Under the pieces are notes generated by a model, which worked only from the letters and a program-made list of their open reading frames with translations, was not told where the DNA came from and did not search any database. A program made the position numbers and the translations under genes. Below are positions 7,452 through 15,202 of a stretch of DNA of 64,000 nt, in pieces (position 1 is the stretch's first letter; every line of letters starts with the position of its first letter). The stretch spans positions 1 to 64,000 of the forward strand of contig NZ_SACS01000019.1 of assembly GCF_004005945.1 (NCBI RefSeq), in the 5' to 3' direction. The stretch comes from Rheinheimera riviphila (GTDB taxonomy: Bacteria > Pseudomonadota > Gammaproteobacteria > Enterobacterales > Alteromonadaceae).

Positions 7452-9047
7452 ATGTCAGCTTATCAACAGAATATCAAAACACTTGAGCAGACCCTGCAAG
7501 CACAGGGCAGTGCCTGGAATGCCATCAGCGCAGAATATGCCGCCCGGATGCAGTTACAAAACCGCTTCAAGACTGGCCTGCAAATCGCCCAGTACACTGC
7601 CGACATTATGCGTGCTGATATGACCGCTTATGATGCCGATAGCAGCCAATACACCCAGTCGCTCGGTTGCTGGCACGGTTTTATCGGTCAGCAAAAACTG
7701 ATCGCGATTAAAAAGCATTTTGGCAGCACCAAACGCCGTTACCTGTATTTATCCGGTTGGATGATTGCTGCGCTGCGCTCAGAGTTTGGGCCGCAGCCTG
7801 ATCAATCGATGCATGAAAAAACTGCGGTACCAGCCTTGATTGAAGAGTTGTATACCTTCTTACGTCAGGCCGATGCCCGTGAATTAGGCGGCTTATTTAA
7901 TGAGTTAGATGCCGCACGAGCTGCCGACGACCAAGCCAAAGTGGCTGCGGTACAAAGCAAAATCGACAACTTCGAAACCCATGTAGTGCCGATTATCGCC
8001 GATATCGACGCCGGTTTTGGTAACGCAGAAGCCACCTATTTGCTGGCGAAAAAAATGATTGAAGCCGGTGCCTGCGCTATTCAGATTGAAAACCAGGTGT
8101 CGGATGAAAAACAATGTGGTCACCAGGACGGCAAAGTGACAGTGCCACATGCCGATTTCCTGGCCAAGATTAACGCCGTGCGTTACGCCTTTTTAGAATT
8201 AGGCATCGAAAACGGCATTATCGTCGCCCGCACCGATTCACTCGGCGCCGGCCTGACCAAACAAATTGCGGTAACGAACGAGCCGGGAGATTTGGGCGAT
8301 TTATACAATGCTTTCCTCGATGGTGACTACATCGAATCAGCCGCCGATATTCAAAACGGTGATGTGGTGGTGAAGGCTAATGGCAAGTTACTGAAACCAA
8401 AACGTCTGCAAAGTGGCTTGTTCCAGTTTAAACAAGGCTCAGGCGTTGACCGGGTGGTGCTCGATTGCATTACGTCACTGCAACATGGCGCGGATTTATT
8501 GTGGATCGAAACCGAAAAACCGCATGTCGGCCAAATTGCTGAAATGGTGGATCGGATCCGGGCCGTGGTGCCAAACGCCAAGCTGGTTTACAACAACAGC
8601 CCGTCGTTTAACTGGACATTGAATTTCCGCCAGCAAGTGTTTGATGCCTGGCAAGCGGATGGCAAAGATGTGGCGGCTTATGACAGAGCCAAGCTGATGA
8701 GCGTTGATTACGACAGCACCGATTTAGCCTTGGAAGCGGACGAGCGGATCCGTACCTTCCAGGCGGATGGTGCCAAACGGGCCGGTATTTTCCACCACCT
8801 GATCACGTTGCCGACTTATCACACAGCAGCTTTGTCGACCGACAATCTGGCGAAAGAGTACTTCGGGGCTGCCGGCATGTTGGGTTATGTCAAAGGGGTA
8901 CAACGGCAGGAAATTCGTCAAGGCATCGCCTGTGTCAAACACCAGAATATGTCAGGCTCTGACATTGGCGATGACCACAAAGAGTACTTTGCCGGCGAAG
9001 CAGCACTCAAAGCTGGCGGTAAAGACAACACCATGAATCAGTTCTGA
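7452..9047 (+). CDS. aceA: Isocitrate lyase (Pseudomonas type)
   Basis: A 531-residue isocitrate lyase that splits isocitrate into glyoxylate and succinate. The catalytic loop reads DEKQCGHQDGK instead of the KKCGH of the E. coli enzyme, and the length equals the longer Pseudomonas class. Other marks are LSGWMIAA, PIIADIDAGFGNAEATYLLAKKMIEAGA, IVARTDSLGAGLT, and YNNSPSFNW near the C-terminus. The ATG at 7452 follows GAGG; a possible upstream ATG at 7419 would add eleven residues without family support. It is divergent from the LysR gene and monocistronic, with a terminator at 9186-9210. Confidence 0.96.
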   Translation: MSAYQQNIKTLEQTLQAQGSAWNAISAEYAARMQLQNRFKTGLQIAQYTADIMRADMTAYDADSSQYTQSLGCWHGFIGQQKLIAIKKHFGSTKRRYLYLSGWMIAALRSEFGPQPDQSMHEKTAVPALIEELYTFLRQADARELGGLFNELDAARAADDQAKVAAVQSKIDNFETHVVPIIADIDAGFGNAEATYLLAKKMIEAGACAIQIENQVSDEKQCGHQDGKVTVPHADFLAKINAVRYAFLELGIENGIIVARTDSLGAGLTKQIAVTNEPGDLGDLYNAFLDGDYIESAADIQNGDVVVKANGKLLKPKRLQSGLFQFKQGSGVDRVVLDCITSLQHGADLLWIETEKPHVGQIAEMVDRIRAVVPNAKLVYNNSPSFNWTLNFRQQVFDAWQADGKDVAAYDRAKLMSVDYDSTDLALEADERIRTFQADGAKRAGIFHHLITLPTYHTAALSTDNLAKEYFGAAGMLGYVKGVQRQEIRQGIACVKHQNMSGSDIGDDHKEYFAGEAALKAGGKDNTMNQF

Positions 9048-9185
9048 GGGCTATTGATAGAGGGATTGATGGATTGATGTAAAAAAAGCGCTGAAGTTGA
9101 GGGACTTGGTGCTTTTCTAATAAATGTAAGACATTGCTGATTTTTTACGTGGTCGAGGGTTGGACTTAAGTGTCTGAACGACTTT

Positions 9186-9210
9186 GGCAGCCGCAAGGCT
9201 GCCTTTTTTA
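9186..9210 (+). terminator. Terminator downstream of aceA
   Basis: The arms GGCAGCC and GGCTGCC around GCAA are followed by TTTTTTAT. It lies about 140 bases past the aceA stop. The roughly 300-base gap to the next gene holds nothing else that I can recognise. Confidence 0.88.
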
Positions 9211-9345
9211 TCGAACCTGCAATCTAGCGGGGTTGCATACCGCAGTCATTGGTCACTCCGGCCAGACGTTCATCCCACATTACTGCTAGTAAGCTGCGTT
9301 TATGCTGCAGGATGGCTTTTACCTGTGTAGCCAAAAATCAAGCCA

Positions 9346-10725
9346 ATGAACATCAACAAACATTCAAATACAGCGGATCCCGCGAATACCCAGAATTCAA
9401 AGCACTGCAGCCACGTGCTCGCCCTGATCTTGTTGTCGATGGTGGCGGCTGCGCCGAGCATGGCAGACATCACCACCTATCCAATACGTAGTTTAACTGC
9501 GGCTGCACCGGTGTTCGATACACCGGATGATTTCGCCGATCTTGCCGTGCTTGGCGAAGCCATTGGTGATAAATCCCTGGTGCTGCTGGATGAGCTGACA
9601 CATGGTGAAGGCAATGTGTTTGCCTATAAAAGCCGGATTGTGCGTTATCTGCATCAGCACAAAGGCTTTGATGTGCTGGTGCTGGAAAGTGGTTTGTTTG
9701 ATCTGGATAAAATCAGGCAATCGCCTCAGCCAATTGCTGATCAGGCGCCTGGCAACCTATTTTATATGTATGCCCGCAGTGCACAGATGCAGCCACTTTT
9801 TCAATACCTTAGTCATAGCAGAACCAGTACCCGGCCACTGGCGCTGGCTGGATTTGATGGTCGATTCAGCGGTACGCTGTCGACGTCGCAGCTGGTGCCG
9901 GAATTTCGCCTATTCCTTCAAAAACAACTGCTTCAAAAGCAACTACTTCAAAAACAACCACAGCAAATATTTGTCCCCCAATCGCAGTCAGAAGCCTATT
10001 TACAGCAGATCCAGCAATTGCTCGATGGTAAATTGAGTGCTGCGACACCCGCGATTCAGCAGAAATTTTTGAATATAAATCAATCTATTGCAGCTATGTT
10101 GCAACCAGGAAAACTGCCGGGGACAGCACTCGAAGCTGGTTTTTGGTTTCGGATCAATGCCAGTCTGCGGCAAATGGCGTTAGTCAGCTGGCAGCAACGG
10201 CGCTTTGACGAGCATGACTTGGCGATGGCCGCCAATTTACAGTGGTTGCTTGATCAGCAGTATGCTGGACGCAAGGTCATCGTGTGGGGACATTATATTC
10301 ATCTGAACCGGCTAGGCGGGTTTCAAAATGCATTGCATGCACCGCAAACGCCAGTGGCGCAGCGTTTGACCGTGGCAAATATGACATCAGCGCTGGCGGA
10401 ACAGACCCTGAAAAATAGCTATGTGCTGCATTTTTCGGGTGCCGAGGGCAGTTATATCGATTTTCGCGATTTGCAGGAAGTTGACGTCAAAAGTAGTGAA
10501 CCTATGCTGGAGTCTACGCTGACCAGGCAGGCGGGGGCTGACGTTTTTGTGCCTTTACCACAAAATTCAGCGTCGTTACAGCCGTTATGGGGACACGAAT
10601 ATAAGAGCAAGTTAAGCTGGCAACAGGCGCAACAACGTTTTGATGGCATGATTTTATTGCAACAGATCACGCCAGCCAAGCTATTGCCCTCATCGGGTGA
10701 TCGCGCAAAGCCGGTTGCCCAGTGA
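9346..10725 (+). CDS. Erythromycin esterase-like secreted hydrolase
   Basis: A 459-residue protein of the erythromycin esterase superfamily. A signal-like segment covers residues 24-41 (VLALILLSMVAAAPSMA). The family histidine motif appears as LDELTHGEGNVFAYKSRIVRYL with VLVLESG after it. A later segment, KVIVWGHYIHLNR, matches the second conserved histidine block (usually VWxHNxHV). Substrate is unknown; many family members do not hydrolyse macrolides. A run of three near-identical LQKQL units interrupts the middle at about residues 191-205. The start at 9346 has only a weak ribosome binding site, and the first 20 residues are not typical of a signal peptide, so the true start could be internal. 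Confidence 0.75.
   Translation: MNINKHSNTADPANTQNSKHCSHVLALILLSMVAAAPSMADITTYPIRSLTAAAPVFDTPDDFADLAVLGEAIGDKSLVLLDELTHGEGNVFAYKSRIVRYLHQHKGFDVLVLESGLFDLDKIRQSPQPIADQAPGNLFYMYARSAQMQPLFQYLSHSRTSTRPLALAGFDGRFSGTLSTSQLVPEFRLFLQKQLLQKQLLQKQPQQIFVPQSQSEAYLQQIQQLLDGKLSAATPAIQQKFLNINQSIAAMLQPGKLPGTALEAGFWFRINASLRQMALVSWQQRRFDEHDLAMAANLQWLLDQQYAGRKVIVWGHYIHLNRLGGFQNALHAPQTPVAQRLTVANMTSALAEQTLKNSYVLHFSGAEGSYIDFRDLQEVDVKSSEPMLESTLTRQAGADVFVPLPQNSASLQPLWGHEYKSKLSWQQAQQRFDGMILLQQITPAKLLPSSGDRAKPVAQ
9916..9960 (+). repeat. Three tandem 15-base units inside the esterase gene
   Basis: Three copies of a 15-base unit (CTTCAAAAACAACTG and two close variants) lie head to tail and in frame, each coding for LQKQL or LQKQP. 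Copies differ by one to three bases. As the unit is five codons, changes in copy number would not disturb the frame. Confidence 0.85.
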
Positions 10726-10790
10726 ATAGCAAATCGGCTACAGTCAGTCAGACTTAGAAAGGTGGCCATGCTAGTGAGAATAGGGCTTTG

Positions 10791-11639
10791 ATGGTGATTT
10801 TTTCAGTGACGAAATCAGCTGTGCTGCAGTGGGATAAAAATATCACCTGGTCGTTAGTGGGCTGGTCAGTGTTTATCTGCGCTGCGGCACTTTATTGTAT
10901 TTTGTTTAATCAGCTGGTGTTGTTAAGCCCGGAAAGTTATCTGAATTCCTTATTATGGAGTCTCAAACATTATGCCGGTTGGCTGGTGTTGACGCCGCTG
11001 TTGCTGATGGGGTTCGCAAAAATAAAATGGCCTGGCCGTTCGCAGCAAATGCTTTGGACTGGCCTTTACTGCACCGCCGCGCTAAGCATCGCTTTATGCT
11101 TTCGGTTGGTATTTGAACAGCAACATGCTGCGGATCTCCGCTGGACGGCTGTTGTTGTCAATGAACTGCCGGAACAAGTGTTGATCCTGACGCTGGTGTT
11201 GCTGCTTCGGGTATTACAGCAACATCGGTATGCCGCCCGTTCTTTGCCAACGCCGCCGGCGGAAACTGCAGTGCAGTTACCAGATACACCAGCGCAGCCT
11301 GCTGCAGAAGAAACCGTCTTAGTCAGTAAAGGCCAGAGTGAGTGCCTGATCCGTTGGCACGCCATTGATTTTATCAGCGCTGCCGGCAATTACGTTGAGT
11401 TGTTTTGTAACCACGAAACTTACTTGTTGCGGGCGACGATGAAGCAAGTGGAGCTGCGGCTGCCCGCCACGGATTTTATCAGGATCCACCGTTGCCATAT
11501 CGTCAACATCAGCGTGATCCAACGGATTGAAACTTTACCGGCCGGTAATGGCTCGGTCCGTTTACAGTGTGGGCAAGTTCTGCCAATCAGTAAGGCTTAT
11601 AAACAACGGCTACGGCTGCATAAATTTATCGCGGCCTGA
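10791..11639 (+). CDS. LytTR-family transcription factor with membrane domain
   Basis: A 282-residue protein. The N-terminal half holds about four membrane segments (around residues 20-45, 58-75, 88-105 and 125-142). A linker rich in proline and alanine follows. The C-terminal LytTR DNA-binding domain covers about 182-282: ECLIRWHAIDFISAAGNYVELFC, then ATMKQVELRLPATDFIRIHRCHIVNISVI and GSVRLQCGQVLPISKAYKQRL. It resembles membrane-bound LytTR regulators, which lack a receiver domain. The target is unknown. A TTG codon directly before the chosen ATG could also start translation. It follows the esterase gene on the same strand, about 65 bases away. Confidence 0.82.
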   Translation: MVIFSVTKSAVLQWDKNITWSLVGWSVFICAAALYCILFNQLVLLSPESYLNSLLWSLKHYAGWLVLTPLLLMGFAKIKWPGRSQQMLWTGLYCTAALSIALCFRLVFEQQHAADLRWTAVVVNELPEQVLILTLVLLLRVLQQHRYAARSLPTPPAETAVQLPDTPAQPAAEETVLVSKGQSECLIRWHAIDFISAAGNYVELFCNHETYLLRATMKQVELRLPATDFIRIHRCHIVNISVIQRIETLPAGNGSVRLQCGQVLPISKAYKQRLRLHKFIAA

Positions 11640-11814
11640 CGAATTTCTGCGCTTGTCAACACAGCCAAAACGTCTAACACAGCCATTGCTCCCTCCCAAC
11701 AGACATCCACCCCTGCGTCGCTGCAATCCTCTGAATTAAAAGGTTAAATGACAACTGTTGATTTGAATGCCAATTCAAATGCCATTTCATATACCAGTTA
11801 AACAGGGGACAGCC

Positions 11815-12372
11815 ATGAGTCACAAAGATATTTTCAACAGGATCGGCCGCAGCTTGCACTGGCTGGTCGCTATCGGTTTTATTGCGCTAAGTTTGGTGGG
11901 GATCTATATGGCCAATGTCGAAGCCTGGGCCTTATACCCGGTGCATAAATCAATGGGGATTTTGCTGCTGTCGGCGATCCTGCTCAGAGTGTGTTGGCGG
12001 TTGTGGCGAGGCTGGCCGGAGTCTGCGGTACCGCAAAGCCGGATTGAGCGCATGCTTGCCAAAATAGTGCATCGCTTGTTGCTGGTGGGGACTGTGTTGA
12101 TGCCTGTTTCCGGCATGTTCTATTCCGGGGCCAGTGGTCATGGTTTTGGTCTGTTTGGCTGGCAACTGGTCGCGGAAAATCCGGATCCACAAAGGCCCGG
12201 TCAGGTCTTAGCCTATGATGATTTTTGGTCGGCATTGGGTGAGCAAGTACATGAAATTGCAGGTTATCTGCTGGTGGCCGCGGTGCTGTTACATATCGCA
12301 GCTGCACTCAAGCATCAGTGGATAGCGAAGCAGACCCGGCTGCGTCAGGTCAACAACCGTGGTTCATGCTGA
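11815..12372 (+). CDS. Cytochrome b561 family protein
   Basis: A 185-residue four-helix membrane cytochrome of the prokaryotic b561 (CybB) family. Heme-ligand histidines occur in the expected places: SLHWLVA in helix 1, YPVHKSMGI in helix 2, IVHRLLLVG in helix 3, and GEQVHEIAGYLLVAAVLLHIAAAL in helix 4. Such proteins pass electrons from ubiquinol or superoxide within the inner membrane. The ATG at 11815 follows GGGGACAG. An upstream in-frame ATG at 11767 precedes the helix without similarity. It is a lone gene, convergent with the small gene at 12389. Confidence 0.9.
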   Translation: MSHKDIFNRIGRSLHWLVAIGFIALSLVGIYMANVEAWALYPVHKSMGILLLSAILLRVCWRLWRGWPESAVPQSRIERMLAKIVHRLLLVGTVLMPVSGMFYSGASGHGFGLFGWQLVAENPDPQRPGQVLAYDDFWSALGEQVHEIAGYLLVAAVLLHIAAALKHQWIAKQTRLRQVNNRGSC

Positions 12373-12388
12373 AGCGGCATCTTGTCAT

Positions 12389-12601
12389 TCAGCCTTGTAA
12401 ATTTAGTAGCAGCTGGCTGATCCGCACTTTGTGATAAGGCAAGGCTCGTTCAGCTTTGCCGGGTTTTCGCAGGATCACTGCCTGTGGTTGAAACATCAGG
12501 CTGGCACTGGCGGTTAAAACTTGATTGCCTTGGCGTTGATAAGGAATATTGGCCAAAGCTAAACGTTCACATAACACTGTTTTTACTGCATTTTTGTCCA
12601 T
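12389..12601 (-). CDS. Small hypothetical protein downstream of the LOG gene
   Basis: About 70 residues (from MDKNAVKTVLCERLALANIPYQ), basic, with no signal peptide or membrane segment. I do not recognise the family. It lies about 80 bases downstream of the LOG gene on the same strand and may be co-transcribed. The ATG at 12601 has CGGTGA upstream; an alternative TTG at 12655 would add 18 residues. Codon use resembles the neighbours, which favours a real gene. Confidence 0.5.
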   Translation of the reverse strand: MDKNAVKTVLCERLALANIPYQRQGNQVLTASASLMFQPQAVILRKPGKAERALPYHKVRISQLLLNLQG

Positions 12602-12679
12602 GTTGTTCACCGATGGCTGATACTGCGCGGGCAGTGTATCGGCCACAGATGACAATAAGTTGACTAAATGACGACGATT

Positions 12680-13564
12680 TTATTCATCGTGTAACTGGTA
12701 ACTCTCACAAATCGCCTGCCAGGCTGCTTCGGCGCTGTCGACAAACTGGATCAGGTTTAAATCATCCGGATGAATTAGCCCTTCTTCGGCTAAAAGTTCA
12801 AAATTAATCAACCGCCGCCAGAACTGTTCATCGAATAAAATCACCGGCACTTTACGTGCTTTACCGGTTTGCAGCAGGGTCAGGGTTTCAAACAGTTCAT
12901 CCAGCGTGCCAAAGCCGCCAGGGAAAGCCACTAATGCCCGCGCGCGTTGTAAAAAGTGCATTTTTCGAATGGCAAAATAATGAAAGCGAAAACAAAATTC
13001 CGGGGTGATATAGGGGTTAGGTTGTTGTTCATGCGGCAGCACAATATTCAGGCCGATACTTTTGCCGCCCGCATCAAAGGCGCCCCGATTGGCCGCTTCC
13101 ATCACACCAGGCCCACCGCCGCTGATAATAGTCACCGCCGACTTTGGGTTGTCGAGGCTATGTTCGGTGACTAAATGGGCAAATTGCTGCGCCTGCTGAT
13201 AATACCTGCTGTTTTTCACCTGCCGCTTAGCAACTGACAGTGCCCGTTGCGCATCAGGATCGGCCGGCTCTTTTGTCAGCTGCTGTTGCGCCTGCGCCAG
13301 CAACATCGCCGCATATTCCGGTGAGACAAATCTGGCGCTGCCAAACACCACTATCGTCGCTTTGATTTTGTGTTGTTCCAGGATGGTTTGCGCTTTGAGA
13401 TATTCCAGCTGCAACCGGACATGGCGCAGCTCGTCCTGCATCATAAAATCGTCGTCGGTAAACGCCAGTCTGTAAGAAGGATGTGCTTGCAGCTCAGTGG
13501 TTTGGTTGGTCGCTTCACGGGCGGAAGCCAGATGGCGTTCGTACAAATTATTGGTGTCGGTCAT
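12680..13564 (-). CDS. LOG family protein (TIGR00730-like)
   Basis: A 294-residue Rossmann-fold protein of the LOG family. Conserved motifs are TIISGGGPGVMEAANRGAFDAGG and VAFPGGFGTLDELFE (PGGxGTxxE). Family enzymes remove ribose 5-phosphate from nucleoside monophosphates; older annotations call them lysine decarboxylase. An N-terminal extension of about 90 residues rich in charged helices precedes the core, as in the longer bacterial forms. The ATG at 13564 is chosen over 13621 because residues upstream of MTDTNNLYERH look non-native. Substrate in this organism is not shown. Confidence 0.88.
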   Translation of the reverse strand: MTDTNNLYERHLASAREATNQTTELQAHPSYRLAFTDDDFMMQDELRHVRLQLEYLKAQTILEQHKIKATIVVFGSARFVSPEYAAMLLAQAQQQLTKEPADPDAQRALSVAKRQVKNSRYYQQAQQFAHLVTEHSLDNPKSAVTIISGGGPGVMEAANRGAFDAGGKSIGLNIVLPHEQQPNPYITPEFCFRFHYFAIRKMHFLQRARALVAFPGGFGTLDELFETLTLLQTGKARKVPVILFDEQFWRRLINFELLAEEGLIHPDDLNLIQFVDSAEAAWQAICESYQLHDE

Positions 13565-13782
13565 GATGATTTCCCATAGTCGGAGGCAGCTTTTAGTTCC
13601 CTGACAACACGCTCTAAGCAATTGTTTGATTTAGCGTAAATGTAGCAGCTCCTGATGCTGCTAAGCCAGTTGACTGGTGGATTATCCTGTTGCGGAACAT
13701 TCTGAAACTGGACCACAAGCCCAAAGTCGCAGAGTCGAGTGTCGGCTCTGCGATGTGATGCTGAAATGGTCTTAGAAGGGCT

Positions 13783-13862
13783 CTTAGTTAAAATGGACCT
13801 AAGTTAAAATGGATCTAAGTTAAAATGGATCTAAGTTAAAAGGGATCTAAGTTAAAAAGGAT
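13783..13862. repeat. Five tandem 16-base repeats abutting pheA
   Basis: Five consecutive copies of a 16-base unit (CTAAGTTAAAATGGAT and variants) fill 13783-13862 exactly. The outer copies have one or two substitutions, the inner two are identical. The last unit ends on the final base of the pheA stop codon. No spacers separate the copies, so it is a minisatellite, not a CRISPR array. It occupies the place where a pheA terminator would be expected. Confidence 0.92.
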
Positions 13863-15031
13863 CAACTCTGCACCTGAGTTGGGCTGACATCTTCGCTTGG
13901 ATAGCAGCCCAGCACTTTGACAAAGCGGGTGATCCGGTTCAATTCATCCAGCGCCCGTGTCATGGCGTAATCTTCCAGATTCGCTAGCACATCGACATAA
14001 AACATCTCTTCCCACGGGTTGCCCGGAATAGGCCGCGATTCCAGCTTGCCCATGCTGATGCCATGTTGTTTCAGCACCAACAACGCATCAACTAAAGCGC
14101 CAGGCTGCTGGCCGGTGTACATGATAAAGGTAGTTTTGGCTGGAATGGCTTTGGCTACTGCAATGGCTTTACGCGCGACCACAATAAAGCGGCTGACGTT
14201 GTCTTTCTGGTTGGCTAAATCACGGCCCAGCACCTCAAGCCCATACAGTGCACCACCTTCTTCACCACCAATGGCAACTACCGATAAATCTTTGGCCTGA
14301 CGAACCCGCTCAAAGGCATCGCTGGACGCTTCGCAGTATTCAATTTTCACTTGCGACAAGCTTTGCAGATAGTTGCTGCACTGTGCAATCACCTGTGGAT
14401 GGGCGCAAATTTGCCGGATATTGGCAAGGTTGGTACCAGGTAAACCCATCAGGCAATGTTTAATCGGGTGGGTGAGTTCGCCAACAATCGATAACCTGGT
14501 GTGCTGCAATAAATCAAACACTTCGTTGATACTGCCACTGGAAGTATTTTCAATCGGCAGCACCGCGTAATCGGCGTGGCCGGTTTCGACTGCCTGCACG
14601 ATTTCGTTAAAGCTGTCACAGCCAATTTCAATCAGTTTTTCAGCGCGGCGGGTGAAGTACTTTTGGGTGGCCCAGTAGCTGTAAGAACCTTGCCGTCCCA
14701 AGAAAGCGACGCGGCAGACCGGGCCATTTTCACCGTTGAGCTGGCCTTGCACTTTAGCCTGCTGCTGTAGCACTGAGTCTTCAATAATCACATGGTACAA
14801 CTTGGTGACATAACCGGCGTCCAGACCCAGCGGTTTGCCTTTTTCAATCAGAGATACCAGCAATTCCTGTTCGCGCTTTTGGTCGCGGATTGGCTTATTC
14901 TGCGCCAGTTTAGCTTCGGCCACCGCCAGTGCCAATGCCCGGCGTTTGGACAATAACCCGAGTAATTGCTGGTCGGTGTCGCTGATTTCTATGCGAATTT
15001 GGTCCAGTTCAATCGGCATCTTTGTTGGCAT
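13862..15031 (-). CDS. pheA: Bifunctional chorismate mutase / prephenate dehydratase
   Basis: A 389-residue P-protein converting chorismate to prephenate and then phenylpyruvate, committing carbon to phenylalanine. The chorismate mutase domain covers about 5-90 (ELDQIRIEISDTDQQLLGLLSKRRALALAVAEAK). The dehydratase domain is at about 105-285 (VAFLGRQGSYSYWA, VLPIENTSSGSINEVFDLL, SRFIVVARK). The ACT regulatory domain at about 298-375 keeps the GALV and ESRP motifs that bind phenylalanine. Length matches E. coli PheA (386). AAGGA precedes the start at 15031. It is preceded by a leader peptide and terminator, so attenuation is likely. Confidence 0.96.
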   Translation of the reverse strand: MPTKMPIELDQIRIEISDTDQQLLGLLSKRRALALAVAEAKLAQNKPIRDQKREQELLVSLIEKGKPLGLDAGYVTKLYHVIIEDSVLQQQAKVQGQLNGENGPVCRVAFLGRQGSYSYWATQKYFTRRAEKLIEIGCDSFNEIVQAVETGHADYAVLPIENTSSGSINEVFDLLQHTRLSIVGELTHPIKHCLMGLPGTNLANIRQICAHPQVIAQCSNYLQSLSQVKIEYCEASSDAFERVRQAKDLSVVAIGGEEGGALYGLEVLGRDLANQKDNVSRFIVVARKAIAVAKAIPAKTTFIMYTGQQPGALVDALLVLKQHGISMGKLESRPIPGNPWEEMFYVDVLANLEDYAMTRALDELNRITRFVKVLGCYPSEDVSPTQVQS

Positions 15032-15050
15032 TTTCTCAATTCCTTAAATG

Positions 15051-15077
15051 AAAAAACCTCCCGTTTGGGAGGTTTTT
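15051..15077 (-). terminator. pheA attenuator hairpin
   Basis: The arms AAAAACCTCCC and GGGAGGTTTTT are perfect complements around a four-base loop. On the minus strand the hairpin ends in a run of T, 20 bases before the pheA ATG. The 5' arm ACCTCCC can instead pair with GGGAGGT at the 3' end of the leader peptide gene (15105-15112 region), giving a competing antiterminator. This is the layout of amino-acid attenuation. Confidence 0.88.
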
Positions 15078-15103
15078 GACTGGTATTTAACGCGTGCAGC
15101 CAG

Positions 15104-15166
15104 CTACCTCCCGGGTTGGGTGGTAAAGCTAAAAAAGAAGCGAGCTGCAAGCTTAATTTGTTTCAT
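15104..15166 (-). CDS. pheL: pheA leader peptide
   Basis: A 20-codon reading frame (ATG at 15166, TAG at 15104-15106) whose peptide contains RFFFSF, four phenylalanines within five residues. This is the sensor expected of a phenylalanine attenuator, comparable to the Phe-rich E. coli pheL. Ribosome stalling at these codons would free GGGAGGT near the stop to pair with ACCTCCC of the terminator. AGGAG lies only one base before the ATG, an unusually tight spacing. The sequence is too short for ordinary gene callers. Confidence 0.85.
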   Translation of the reverse strand: MKQIKLAARFFFSFTTQPGR

Positions 15167-15172
15167 GCTCCT

Positions 15173-15202
15173 ACAATAATCAGTCTGGATGGCTAAAGTC
15201 AA
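15173..15202 (-). promoter_or_regulatory. Candidate pheL-pheA promoter
   Basis: On the minus strand a TTGACT (15197-15202) and TATTGT (15173-15178) are separated by 18 bases. The -35 overlaps the stop codon of the upstream acylase gene. Transcription would then start at or next to the pheL ATG, leaving almost no 5' leader. A promoter further upstream inside the acylase gene cannot be excluded. Confidence 0.5.

Noticed and set aside
13783-13862. Possible CRISPR array
   Set aside because: Copies are contiguous 16-base units with no spacers between them and no cas genes nearby; it is a minisatellite.
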